From an uncultured Bacteroidia bacterium (GTDB taxonomy: Bacteria; Bacteroidota; Bacteroidia; Bacteroidales; F082), in NCBI GenBank assembly GCA_902801625.1, contig CADCJI010000003.1, forward strand, positions 1-64,000: a stretch of 64,000 nucleotides of DNA, in the 5' to 3' direction. The number at the start of each line of letters is the position of its first letter. The stretch's first letter is position 1. Made by a program: the position numbers and the translations under genes. The notes beneath the pieces are model-generated. The model searched no databases. It had not been told where the DNA came from and saw nothing but the letters and a program-made list of their open reading frames with translations. Positions 1 to 8,483 of this stretch are shown here, piece after piece.

Positions 1-663
1 CTCGATGAGGGCTTTGTGAGACACAACCACGTTCTTGAACTCTTGGTTGATCTTCACGACTTTGAATTCCATCACGCTGTCAACAAACACGTCGTAGTCA
101 CGAATGGGCTTGACGTCGATTTGTGAACCGGGCAGGAAGGCTTCGAGGCCGAACACTTCGACGATGAGGCCACCCTTGGTACGGCTCTTGACATAACCGT
201 TGACGATTTCGCCACTTTCGTAAGCTTCGTTGACGCGATCCCACGACTTGAGGAGTTCGGCTTTCTTGTGTGACAGGATGAGTTGGCCGTTGGGACCTTC
301 TTGGTTCTCAACATAGACTTCCACCTTGTCGCCCACCTTCAGGTTGGGGTTGGTGCGGAATTCAGCAACAGGAATAACACCATCCGACTTAAAGCCGATG
401 TTAACCACGACTTCACGCTCGGTGATAGCAACAACTGTGCCTTCAATAACCTCGTGGTCAGCCACTTGGCTCATTGTGCCTGCATAACGCTCTTCAAGCT
501 TGGCGCGTTCGTCAGCTGAGTAGTTGTCGAACTTTTTGTGTGATGAAGTCCAATCGAAATCTGCGGCGGGAACCGGTTTCGGTCTTGGAGTTCTGACTTT
601 CTTTTCAACTGGCTTTTCTTCTGCTGGCATAGCCTCGTTGATGATGTTTTCGTTTTCTTCCAT
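1..663 (-). CDS. rpsA: 30S ribosomal protein S1 (5' part, cut by window edge)
   Basis: Reading the minus strand from the ATG at 661-663 gives 221 codons with no stop before the window edge, so only the N-terminal part is present. After an acidic and Pro/Lys-rich leader (residues 1-50) come two S1 (OB-fold) repeats, about residues 72-137 (EGTVVAITEREVVVNIGFKS) and 153-221 (GYVKSRTKGGLIVEVFGLEA). S1 binds mRNA at the 30S subunit and helps to start translation, which matters in Bacteroidota where Shine-Dalgarno pairing is weak. The family normally has four to six repeats, so most of the gene lies outside. The start is supported by the long leader and promoter upstream. Confidence 0.97.
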   Translation of the reverse strand, partial: MEENENIINEAMPAEEKPVEKKVRTPRPKPVPAADFDWTSSHKKFDNYSADERAKLEERYAGTMSQVADHEVIEGTVVAITEREVVVNIGFKSDGVIPVAEFRTNPNLKVGDKVEVYVENQEGPNGQLILSHKKAELLKSWDRVNEAYESGEIVNGYVKSRTKGGLIVEVFGLEAFLPGSQIDVKPIRDYDVFVDSVMEFKVVKINQEFKNVVVSHKALIE

Positions 664-800
664 GTAAATAAATTGATAAAAATTGTACCCGCATGCGTTC
701 CAGACACCCACCCACGAGGAGGTTAAACTTTTGATTTACAACTCAAACCGCTGATTTTGCAATCCGTCTGGAGCGCGGCTTGAATTGGGCTGCAAAAATA
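664..800 (-). promoter_or_regulatory. rpsA promoter and structured 5' leader
   Basis: The box TATTTTTG (reverse complement at 793-800) fits the Bacteroidota -7 consensus TAnnTTTG and implies a leader of about 120 nt. The leader can form a long-range stem: 766-776 pairs with 695-705 with 10 of 11 base pairs (GCGCUCCAGAC with GUCUGGAACGC on the transcript). The 60 nt between hold shorter pairings. Such a leader is a plausible site for autogenous control of S1; that role is inference. Confidence 0.55.
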
Positions 801-902
801 GGAATTATTTCCATATAAAATACATCCTAACGAATTATTTTTCAATCTTTTTCACAAACCCCACAATCAGCTCCAACACCGCAACATCTTTCCACAACAA
901 AG

Positions 903-920
903 GGCGACCCTTAGGCCGCC
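903..920 (-). terminator. hairpin downstream of WG-repeat gene
   Basis: On the minus strand GGCGGCC-TAAG-GGTCGCC forms a 7-bp stem (one G-U pair) followed by CTTTGTTG. It lies about 110 bp after the stop of the gene at 1033-2055 and before the rpsA promoter. A second small palindrome (CTTCCG/CGGAAG, 966-982) lies between. Nothing else was seen in the gene-free stretch 801-1032. Confidence 0.45.
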
Positions 921-1032
921 TCTTTTGTCTGGTGGATTCCGCATTGCAAATGCTTATTTTCACGCCTTCCGAAATTCGGAAGAACGGGGGAAAAAGCCCT
1001 TATTAAGCCAGTGGATCGATGATTTGAGGATT

Positions 1033-2055
1033 TTACTCGTCAACTTCTTCATCAATTGTGTTGTTCTCTGTTTCATCAGTCGTAAACACCCCATTTCTAT
1101 CCACATAGCCCATCACGCCTGTTTCATAGTCACCGATTCTTACCAAGGCCCTACCCGATTCATCAAAAGGATTAGCTCCGTCAAACTGAGGTTTGATCAC
1201 TACATTGCCGGAAGTATCCATATAGCCCCACCCGGATGCATCAATCACGAAGGCTGCCAGACCTTCCGAGAATATGCCGACTGCACGGAAACGTGGCTCG
1301 ATGACCATCTCGCCGTTCTTGTCGATGAAGCCCCAAAGGCCGTCAACCTCCACTGCGGCCAAGCCTTCAAAGAAACAGTCGATGTTGTCGTAAGCAGGCG
1401 CAATCACTATCTCCCCTGTCTTGTCGATGAAGCCCCATTTGTGGTCAATGACAACACCAGCCAAGCCTTCGTTGAAGCGGCGCACCGCTTTGAACTGAGG
1501 CTTTATGGCCAGACGGCCCTCCTCATCAAAGAAGCCCCACAGTCTCCCTTTACGGACTGGAAGCATGTCCTCAGAGTACCATTCCATTTCGTCGTATGTC
1601 GGTTCGACAATCCAGCCTGTTTTGTCCATTATCCCAAATTTCCCATCGTATTTTATTGGCAAAACTTTGTCGCAACCATACCAATCATAGACGCGTTTCG
1701 TTGGCTCAAGCAGCCATTTCCCGTCCCGGGTCTTGACACCCACCTTGTCGATGTACCTCAAGACATAAAAGCCGTCGTGCAAAAACAACTCTGCTTTTTT
1801 CTGGGGCTTCACTATCCAGCCGTTTGAATCAGCCAGACCTATTTTCCCGTTTACACGAATGCGTCCCCAGCCATCCTTGAAATCGTCAATCACCCAGGAA
1901 TCCTCATTCTTTTGGAACTCAACAACGGTTTTACCGCTGTTATTGATCATAGATACTTTACCATCGTTCTCGACGAACGACACTTGCCCGAAGGCGTTTG
2001 CCATGGCCAACCATACCATGGAAGCCAAACAAATTATTCTAATTGTTGTTTTCAT
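1033..2055 (-). CDS. secreted WG-repeat protein
   Basis: A 340-residue protein with a signal peptide (residues 1-23, ending ANAFGQ) and then about eight WG repeats of roughly 34 residues, each around a core such as WGFIDKTGEIVI followed by P-x-F/Y-D and a G-L-A segment. The C-terminus is acidic (DEEVDE). WG repeats are a beta-rich module of unknown function that is common in secreted proteins of Bacteroidota. The next gene upstream (2189-3901) is a longer WG protein, so the two are probably duplicates that have diverged. There is no lipobox, so it is probably periplasmic or exported. An 11-base G/C homopolymer lies 65-75 bp before the start codon. Confidence 0.85.
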   Translation of the reverse strand: MKTTIRIICLASMVWLAMANAFGQVSFVENDGKVSMINNSGKTVVEFQKNEDSWVIDDFKDGWGRIRVNGKIGLADSNGWIVKPQKKAELFLHDGFYVLRYIDKVGVKTRDGKWLLEPTKRVYDWYGCDKVLPIKYDGKFGIMDKTGWIVEPTYDEMEWYSEDMLPVRKGRLWGFFDEEGRLAIKPQFKAVRRFNEGLAGVVIDHKWGFIDKTGEIVIAPAYDNIDCFFEGLAAVEVDGLWGFIDKNGEMVIEPRFRAVGIFSEGLAAFVIDASGWGYMDTSGNVVIKPQFDGANPFDESGRALVRIGDYETGVMGYVDRNGVFTTDETENNTIDEEVDE

Positions 2056-2119
2056 TGTTTTTTACCTTGATTTTGTGCAGGGCAGAACTATTAAATGTGA
2101 GACGTGGAATGTACGAAAT

Positions 2120-2130
2120 GGGGGGGGGGG
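2120..2130. repeat. 11-base poly-G tract
   Basis: Eleven G in a row on the plus strand (poly-C on the transcribed strand) between the terminator of the upstream WG gene and the start codon of the downstream one. Tracts of this length are prone to slippage in replication and in sequencing. Confidence 0.9.
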
Positions 2131-2145
2131 ATTATGGTAAGAAAT

Positions 2146-2172
2146 TCCCCGAAACCATTATGGTTCGGGGTA
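2146..2172 (-). terminator. hairpin after long WG-repeat gene
   Basis: CCCCGAAACCA and TGGTTCGGGG form a stem with one bulged base and a TTA loop, flanked by T-rich sequence on the plus side and by AATTTCTT on the minus side. It starts 17 bp after the stop codon of the gene at 2189-3901. Confidence 0.55.
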
Positions 2173-2188
2173 TTTTTAATATTAGGTA

Positions 2189-3901
2189 TTATTTCTCTCT
2201 CCAAACAAATTGGCCTGTTTTGTCGATGTATGCCCGTTTATGGTCTAGAACGACAAGTGCCAAACCATTCTCAAAGGGATTTGCTTCATCAAACTGTGGA
2301 TTAATTACAATCTTCCCGGTTTCATCAATCCAACCATATTTCCCTTCTTTTTCAATTCTGGCCAGGCCTTCCGAGAAAGAATATGCATCCTCGTATTGTG
2401 GCTGGATTACCATTTTTCCTGCTTTGTCGATATAGCCCCATTTGCCGTCTTTTTCAATCCTGGCCAGACCATCCGAGAAACCATACGCATCCTCGTATTG
2501 TGGCTGGATTACCATTTTTCCTGCTTTGTCGATATAGCCCCATCTACCGTCTTTCATAACAGGAGCCAAATCTTCAGAATACCAATCCACTGAATCATAT
2601 TGAGGTTCAATCACCATCTTTCCTGTTTTATCAATAAAACCGAATTTTGCTTCATCATTATATTTAGCCATGCCTTCGACAAAACCATATAAATAGTTAT
2701 AATGAGGCTCAATCACCAACTTGCCAGTTTTATCGATGCAACCCCATCGTCCGTCTAATTCGACTAGCGCTAAGCCTTCATGAAATCCTAACGCATCGTC
2801 AAACCGAGACTCAACCACCTTTTTTCCTGCTTTGTCGATATAGCCCCATTTGCCATCCAACTCGACACATGCCATTCCTTCACAAAAATCACCATTATCA
2901 TCAAAACGTGACTCAACCGCCGTTTTCCCTGTTTTATCGATATAGCCCCACTTACCATCCAACTCAACACATGCCAAATCTTCATTAAAATGATACGCAT
3001 CGTCAAACTGTGGCTCAACCACCATTTTCCCTGTTTTATCGATATAGCCCCACTTACCATCCAACTCAACACGTGCCAAACCTTCACTAAAACTATATGC
3101 ATCGTCATATTGAGGCTCAATCACCAACTTGCCGGTTTTATTGATGTAACCCCAGCGTTTGTCTATTTCGACTAGTGCCAAGCCTTCAGTAAAATAACCT
3201 GCATCATCAAATTGAGGCTCAATTACCGTTTTTCCCGTTTTGTCAATCCATCCACATTTTCCATCTTTTTCAACAATCGCCAAGCCATCTTTAAATGAAA
3301 AAACCCTATCGAACTGAGGCTCAACCACCAATTTGCCGGTTTTGTCAATGAAGCCTTGTCTCTCCATACCCACCAAAGCCAGACCTTCGCTAAAACCACC
3401 TACGGTTTTAAACCGGGGCTCAATCACCATATTTCCTGTTTTGTCGATAAAACCCCAACCTCCATATTCAAATTCTTTTACCTCAGCCAGACCGTCTTCT
3501 CCGAAAGGATAAGCCTTAAAATAATCCGGCTCAATGACAAACTCACCCGTTTTATCGATATAGCCATAGTATATGTATTCTTTTACACAAGCAAGTCCAC
3601 CAGAGAAGTGAGAAACTGATAAAAACTGAGGCTCAATCACCATCTTTCCCGTTTTGTCAATGAATCCCCATTTTCCATTCTGGCTCACCGCCGCCAGGCC
3701 TTCACTAAAGAAGCTCGCATCATCATACTGAGGCTTAATGATTACCCTGCCTGTCGAATCCATAAAACCATATCTGTCATTCTCTCTAATGCAAAACAAA
3801 GCACCATTATAATCTACCTTTGACTTGCATCCTGCAAATGGTGCCACGATTGCTATTGCAATCAGCACACAAATCATAGTTCTTCTACTTTTTAAACACA
3901 T
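2189..3901 (-). CDS. lipoprotein with about 15 WG repeats
   Basis: A 570-residue protein. I start it at the ATG at 3899-3901, which opens a lipoprotein signal (MCLKSRRT..IAIVAPFAGC); the open frame extends further up but would run into the upstream esterase gene. Almost all the rest is an array of about 15 WG repeats of 34 residues, each with a G-Y/F/W-I-D-K-T/A-G-K core and a VIEPQYD-type strand. Neighbouring units are very similar; two near 2389-2592 are almost identical at DNA level, which points to recent unequal exchange. The lipid anchor places it at the envelope, possibly on the surface. Function unknown; binding or scaffolding is a guess. Confidence 0.85.
   Translation of the reverse strand: MCLKSRRTMICVLIAIAIVAPFAGCKSKVDYNGALFCIRENDRYGFMDSTGRVIIKPQYDDASFFSEGLAAVSQNGKWGFIDKTGKMVIEPQFLSVSHFSGGLACVKEYIYYGYIDKTGEFVIEPDYFKAYPFGEDGLAEVKEFEYGGWGFIDKTGNMVIEPRFKTVGGFSEGLALVGMERQGFIDKTGKLVVEPQFDRVFSFKDGLAIVEKDGKCGWIDKTGKTVIEPQFDDAGYFTEGLALVEIDKRWGYINKTGKLVIEPQYDDAYSFSEGLARVELDGKWGYIDKTGKMVVEPQFDDAYHFNEDLACVELDGKWGYIDKTGKTAVESRFDDNGDFCEGMACVELDGKWGYIDKAGKKVVESRFDDALGFHEGLALVELDGRWGCIDKTGKLVIEPHYNYLYGFVEGMAKYNDEAKFGFIDKTGKMVIEPQYDSVDWYSEDLAPVMKDGRWGYIDKAGKMVIQPQYEDAYGFSDGLARIEKDGKWGYIDKAGKMVIQPQYEDAYSFSEGLARIEKEGKYGWIDETGKIVINPQFDEANPFENGLALVVLDHKRAYIDKTGQFVWREK
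2389..2592 (-). repeat. near-identical 102-bp tandem units inside WG gene
   Basis: Two successive 102-bp (34-codon) units, starting at about 2389 and 2491, match over their first half almost base for base and encode the same GKWGYIDKAGKMVIQPQY segment. Less similar copies continue to 3780. This is recent tandem duplication and may vary in copy number. Confidence 0.8.
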
Positions 3902-3941
3902 AGTTTTCTGTTTTTTATTCGTAATATTCAATAAATTATTA

Positions 3942-5651
3942 TTATAAATCCATATTATATATTTCATCATACCATTCATCGTTCTCTTTTTGGCCGACAA
4001 TTCGTATTTTATGTTTGGTAGCGTCGTTAAAGAATATGACACGAGCCTTGTCAGACTCCGCTTCCAAAACCAAGCCACCCTGAGCCTCCCAACGACATGT
4101 TTTTACCTCACCTGCATTCATTATGTCAAACCACTGTTGCTTTCCCAAAAAACCTGAATGTATAGTCGGTCGAGGGAACATTCTCGAATATAGAAAAAGC
4201 ATTGTAGTATCCGTAATCAAAGTAAAATAATCTGTGAGTTCCTTACAATCAGCATGGAGACTATGGCGAATCACACCTGTCTTGGTATGCAACTCACTCT
4301 TTCTTCCGTGTTGCAAGGCTCGCTCGTGGATACATTTCGACCCATACATTTTGTTGCATAAAAGCTTATCGAACGGCTCCATATTAGTGAATGGATGATC
4401 GTAACCATAAGGCACTATTGGATCGGCATCACAGTGAAACGAAAGGATGGCTGTAGATGGTGAAGTCGTGTCAATCATTTCGATTTTATGTACTGCACCC
4501 CACATGTTAACAACCGTATTAATAGTAAAATCAACAGCACCTCCCCATTCATCTGCCACACTATTGATGCCGTTGAGATCCTCCAACCCCAACTCCTTAT
4601 GCATTTTGTTTTGAAGAAACGGGTGTTTACTAGCCCACTTAATATAAACTTTTTCATAGGCATCGTTTACAACTCCTGCATAAGAGCTTACAGGTCTATC
4701 TTCCTCTCTCAAAAAAGCAAGATTTAAAGCTGTAATAGCCCCAGCACTAGAACCTGCCACAAAAAGGCAACTGGGATTTATGTGATACTGTCCAGGACGA
4801 GATAGTAAATAACTCAAGGCAGCACGTGCATCTTGCAAAGCTCGATAGCCCGCCCTGTCAATACGCTTCGGTCCAAAAGGTTTAAAGCCGAGACGATAGT
4901 TGATGCTAGCCACCACATACCCGCGAGATGCAAAATAGTTAGCCCATTCCTTATATCCTGGACTCTGCTTGTCTCCATTGAAAAAAGCTCCACCGTGAAT
5001 GAGCATCAGCAAGGGACGTTGCATTGTATCGATAACCACTGGGGTATAAACGTCCATTGTCAGGGGCAAATCGTCCTTGAGGGTCATTTCCTCTTGGTCC
5101 ATCCACTTTTCCATCAAAATCGGAAAATAATCATCACAATCGTTTTCAGGTTCGGGATAACTGGTCCAATAACCCTTGGCATAAGCATAAACAACATTCG
5201 TATCGACAGTCACTTCAAACAAGCTGTCATGATAAAGATAATCACGATGCATATCCATGATGGGTGGCTGCGTCCAAGGTAGAAAACACAGTCTCCTCCA
5301 TTCTCCATCAAACAAAATTTCCACCGCCAAGGAATCTCCGCTATGATAGGTGTTGTCCATTACAATCACCGAGTCAGATCTCAGCTCTCCTTTATACAAC
5401 AACCTAGAAGTAGCTTTAAAGCTGCTAGGTTTAGCACAGAAAGACTCATCCTCAATATACCAACGCCCCTCCATAGAACTCTTTGAGACTTTATCAATAT
5501 AGAGGACAACACTTCTTTCTTTGTATTGAGCAACATAATAACTTTCATTGGACAAATTCCGAAAACTTGGTCCGACCCGATTACAAGCCGCTATAGCCAG
5601 AAAGAAGACAAATGGGGAAAAAACTATATGTTTTTTACAAGCGAGCCTCAT
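3942..5651 (-). CDS. lipoprotein alpha/beta-hydrolase (carboxylesterase type)
   Basis: A 569-residue protein with a lipobox (FFLAIAAC, Cys at about residue 23), an N-terminal beta-rich region and a carboxylesterase-like hydrolase domain from about residue 190. The oxyanion-hole motif HGGAFFNGD is near residue 217 and the nucleophile elbow GSSAG has Ser302; the run SFHCDADPIVP is a likely acid-residue region and RHSLHAD a likely catalytic His. These are features of the COG0657/COG2272 esterase group, which cleaves ester bonds, in gut bacteria often acetyl or feruloyl groups. The substrate here cannot be told. The last 110 residues lie beyond the catalytic core and may be a separate domain. It sits 40 bp upstream of the WG lipoprotein and 10 bp after an unknown lipoprotein, which suggests one envelope-directed transcript. 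Confidence 0.8.
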   Translation of the reverse strand: MRLACKKHIVFSPFVFFLAIAACNRVGPSFRNLSNESYYVAQYKERSVVLYIDKVSKSSMEGRWYIEDESFCAKPSSFKATSRLLYKGELRSDSVIVMDNTYHSGDSLAVEILFDGEWRRLCFLPWTQPPIMDMHRDYLYHDSLFEVTVDTNVVYAYAKGYWTSYPEPENDCDDYFPILMEKWMDQEEMTLKDDLPLTMDVYTPVVIDTMQRPLLMLIHGGAFFNGDKQSPGYKEWANYFASRGYVVASINYRLGFKPFGPKRIDRAGYRALQDARAALSYLLSRPGQYHINPSCLFVAGSSAGAITALNLAFLREEDRPVSSYAGVVNDAYEKVYIKWASKHPFLQNKMHKELGLEDLNGINSVADEWGGAVDFTINTVVNMWGAVHKIEMIDTTSPSTAILSFHCDADPIVPYGYDHPFTNMEPFDKLLCNKMYGSKCIHERALQHGRKSELHTKTGVIRHSLHADCKELTDYFTLITDTTMLFLYSRMFPRPTIHSGFLGKQQWFDIMNAGEVKTCRWEAQGGLVLEAESDKARVIFFNDATKHKIRIVGQKENDEWYDEIYNMDL

Positions 5652-5660
5652 GATCCTTGA

Positions 5661-6539
5661 TCATCTGCGACCACGATTACGTCTTGAATCTTCTTTTTGT
5701 GGGTCGCCCTCCAACCTACTTTTATCATAGTCACCTTTATAAAACACAAGATTGCAATTGCTCTCCGACACTTTCAAAGTACCCTCAACCCCTATTTGGA
5801 AAGTACCTCTTCTCCTTCTTTTGTCAACTATTCTTGGAAACCACTTTTCAGCAGTGCCACCTCGTCTAAAAGCCTTTCCTTCCAATTCGACGAAAACCCA
5901 ACAAAAACCTCTCTTTTCGTTTTTGCCTTCAACGACATTTACATCAACTTCGTCATTAAGTATTTCACATCCAAGATTCACTACATTGAATTTTCTATAC
6001 CATGTTTTAGCCAAGTCAATTGCATAATTCATTAAATATGGTTTAAAATCATCTTCATCTATCGAATCCAATCTTTCTTTCATATAAGAAGCTTTTAAAT
6101 CACCAACTAGATAATTCCAAGTAAGCTTCACTGTTTCGAATTTACTATTTGCGAAGGTTTTATTATTGGATTTGACCATTGACATAAATGCACAATAATC
6201 ATCATCAGCACCACCCTTGTCAATATTGGAAAGCAAATCATCCATGGCAATGAATTCGGAATTCATCTGTACCGCTTTGTCATAACAATCTGAGCACTGT
6301 TCTTTATCAGCGAATTTAGATAAAAACTCTTTGGCAGCATCTCGGGCCTCCTTTACCGAATGGAATTCTTTCGTAGACAACTCATTGTATGCTTCTCTAC
6401 ATTTTGTTTTGGAAGCTGAATTGCCATTTGGGTTCGTACCACTACTTGAACAGCCACTTAACATTAACAATGACATTGCAAAAACAAGCAACAGAGCTAA
6501 GCCTTGGGTTTTTCCTCTTGAAATCATTTCTTTTTTCAT
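5661..6539 (-). CDS. lipoprotein of unknown function
   Basis: 292 residues with a clear lipoprotein signal (LLVFAMSLLMLSGC, Cys at residue 30) followed by a low-complexity SSSGTNPNGNS linker. Residues 45-140 are rich in Lys, Asp and paired Cys (KTKCREAYNEL, EQCSDCYDKA) and look helical. Residues 190-270 are beta-strand rich. The tail is strongly basic (RLEGDPQKEDSRRNRGRR). I do not recognise the family. It ends 10 bp before the esterase gene and probably shares its transcript. A second Met at residue 5 is also a possible start. Confidence 0.7.
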   Translation of the reverse strand: MKKEMISRGKTQGLALLLVFAMSLLMLSGCSSSGTNPNGNSASKTKCREAYNELSTKEFHSVKEARDAAKEFLSKFADKEQCSDCYDKAVQMNSEFIAMDDLLSNIDKGGADDDYCAFMSMVKSNNKTFANSKFETVKLTWNYLVGDLKASYMKERLDSIDEDDFKPYLMNYAIDLAKTWYRKFNVVNLGCEILNDEVDVNVVEGKNEKRGFCWVFVELEGKAFRRGGTAEKWFPRIVDKRRRRGTFQIGVEGTLKVSESNCNLVFYKGDYDKSRLEGDPQKEDSRRNRGRR

Positions 6540-6558
6540 AGTGTTATAAATTTTAATA

Positions 6559-7602
6559 TTAATCTTTTTGCTTTTTCACATAAATACTAACCAGCCTCAC
6601 TGATGAGCCAGTATTTCTTGGCGTGAATGGAGTCACGAAAGGCACGTTTTGGTCGTCTGTGATAAAAACGGATGTTGCCGCTTTATAAGATAACGTATCA
6701 GTATCACCCTCATTTATCACCCCCATATCCATTCCCATTGAAGATGTCCAATATGAAGCGAAGCACAAACTATCGTTTACATTATTATAATAGCCTCCCC
6801 TTCTAATCCCTGCCAACGGTAAAAACACCACTCCTTTTTCTTCCAACAAATTCCATTGCTCATCAGAAAACACATTGTCAGCACAACTATTGGATTTCAC
6901 AATATCCATCCCCTTGGGATTTTTCCATTCGTCAGGAAACAACAACATGCCTTTCACGTCATGGACAATCCCAAGTGTATATGCCAATCCATGCCTATAA
7001 AAGAAAAGATATTGCCATTCCACACCATTAAGAGTACGCCATAGCGATGGTTTGTCACCTCCATTAGCGATACTATTAAAATATCCCCAGTCGGAATTGG
7101 TATATTTGCCTCCTAAACCAACTTCAGCCGGCCCATAGTCAGCATCTTGAACCGTATCGTATGGATGATAGTAAGGACTACCACAATTCCAACCACTAGT
7201 GCCCCAGCCGAAAAGATCAATCCAACCGTCATAGATCGGGGAAATGTTTTCATTGTCTTTTCCAATAAAATCGTATTGGTGTTCGGCAAAACGCCACTCA
7301 TCTAATGCGGCATTATATTGAAGATTACCCTTAGCAAAGCGAACTTGCGTATTCTCATCAACGGAAAACCAGTCTGAAAGCGCACCTTCCGTCCGATTCT
7401 TAACTATACTATCTACCATAGATTTCGCAATTCTCATCCCCAATATAATCCCAACCATAAATATAATAGAAGCGAAAAATATCAGATTGAGAATTTTTTC
7501 TCTTTTTGTTGTTCCAACAAGCAACTCTTTAAGCTTTGTTTTATTTGTGTCATTCATACACATCGTTTCCTTAACTTTAATCGTTCTTTTTTCCATATTC
7601 AT
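6559..7602 (-). CDS. membrane-anchored protein with 'GNLQY' domain
   Basis: 347 residues. A charged cytosolic N-terminus (1-38) precedes one transmembrane helix (about 39-60, LNLIFFASIIFMVGIILGM), so the large C-terminal part is exported. That part starts FSVDENTQVRFAKGNLQYN and carries WRFAEHQYDFIG, DLFGWGTSGWN, NSDWGYFNSIANGG and a closing SVRLV. The same order of motifs fills the C-terminal 260 residues of the protein at 8484-10262. This domain is frequent in secreted Bacteroidales proteins and resembles the Fibrobacter-type major paralogous domain; its function is unknown to me. It is followed by the lipoprotein at 5661-6539 with 19 bp between. Confidence 0.75.
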   Translation of the reverse strand: MNMEKRTIKVKETMCMNDTNKTKLKELLVGTTKREKILNLIFFASIIFMVGIILGMRIAKSMVDSIVKNRTEGALSDWFSVDENTQVRFAKGNLQYNAALDEWRFAEHQYDFIGKDNENISPIYDGWIDLFGWGTSGWNCGSPYYHPYDTVQDADYGPAEVGLGGKYTNSDWGYFNSIANGGDKPSLWRTLNGVEWQYLFFYRHGLAYTLGIVHDVKGMLLFPDEWKNPKGMDIVKSNSCADNVFSDEQWNLLEEKGVVFLPLAGIRRGGYYNNVNDSLCFASYWTSSMGMDMGVINEGDTDTLSYKAATSVFITDDQNVPFVTPFTPRNTGSSVRLVSIYVKKQKD

Positions 7603-7634
7603 TATTTAATTGAAGCAACATGATTCATTCTATC

Positions 7635-7919
7635 TCATTGTTTCACATCTGATAATCCTTTTTTGTCAGACCTATTTGTATCTGTTTTGAGGATAAGATA
7701 GCCAGAGCAGTCCTCGAAAAAGTCATGATCCAAAACCTTGCTGATTTCGAAGAGCAGGTGCATGGTGACGTATTGCTGTCCGCACACCTTATATATGTTA
7801 TCAGGTGTGCAATGCACTTGTCGGGCGAGCCAGGCTGCCGAGCGTCCCTGCCTTGCCAGCTCCGCCTTGATGAGCTTGCCCATGTGAAAGTCGCTATTTG
7901 TCTCCGATGTGCTCCTCAT
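7635..7919 (-). CDS. small HTH (XRE-like) protein, paralogue 1
   Basis: 94 residues. The core HMGKLIKAELARQGRSAAWL, followed by ARQVHCTPDNIYKV, reads as a helix-turn-helix in which a short helix, a turn around HCTPDN and a recognition helix can be seen. It is strongly similar to the proteins at 8029-8271 and 62694-62945. The C-terminus (LILKTDTNRSDKKGLSDVKQ) is longer than in the other two. The protein probably binds DNA as a compact regulator; targets unknown. It lies 32 bp upstream of the GNLQY membrane protein and may regulate or simply precede it. Confidence 0.7.
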   Translation of the reverse strand: MRSTSETNSDFHMGKLIKAELARQGRSAAWLARQVHCTPDNIYKVCGQQYVTMHLLFEISKVLDHDFFEDCSGYLILKTDTNRSDKKGLSDVKQ

Positions 7920-8028
7920 GCCCCAAAAAAGATGGTCAAAATTAGGTCATTTCAAAACCCATTTCACTTTTTTACACCAACTTGTTTTACCAATAATACG
8001 GAATTATTTTACCAGAAATCTATTACTG

Positions 8029-8271
8029 TTATTTAGCTTTTGCAGCAAGGAGATAATCCGAGCAGTCCCTGAAGAAGTCGTGGTCGAGTGCCTCACTAAT
8101 CATGAACAGCCTTGGCAAGGTGACCCATTGCTGGCGAAATGTCTTATAGATGTTTTCAGGCGTGCAATGCACCTGACGCGAGAGCCATGCAGCCGAGCGA
8201 CCCTGCCGTTCCAACTCTGCCTTGATGAGCCTACCCAAGTGGAATTCTTCGTTAGGATATGTGTTTTCCAT
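8029..8271 (-). CDS. small HTH (XRE-like) protein, paralogue 2
   Basis: 80 residues from the ATG at 8269-8271; the frame is open 11 codons further, but this start (MENTYPNEEFHLGRLIKAEL) lines up with the paralogue at 62945 (MENLQSNIHIGHLIQAQL). Its HTH core RQGRSAAWLSRQVHCTPENI is nearly the same as that of the gene 110 bp downstream, so the two are a tandem duplication. All three copies share a short hydrophobic stretch after the HTH (HDFF-DCSDYLL). Role as a DNA-binding regulator is inferred from the fold only. Confidence 0.7.
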   Translation of the reverse strand: MENTYPNEEFHLGRLIKAELERQGRSAAWLSRQVHCTPENIYKTFRQQWVTLPRLFMISEALDHDFFRDCSDYLLAAKAK

Positions 8272-8483
8272 ATTGCTTTGAATTATGATTAAACCATCAT
8301 TCAAAACAATAGAGGGGTTGAATAAACAATTTGTGGAATATAAAAATCAGATATTTTTAAAAATCTATTTATATTTCTGATTTACAATAAAATAAAAATA
8401 TTTACAAATATATTCAATTCTAAAATCTGTTTGCTGTAAATTTCGGTAGCAAACCGATAATCAATTAATTCTCAAAAAGAAAA

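Noticed and set aside
925-1827. 300-codon plus-strand frame
   Set aside because: It is antisense to the WG-repeat gene; the repeats leave several frames open. No signal, motif or promoter supports it.
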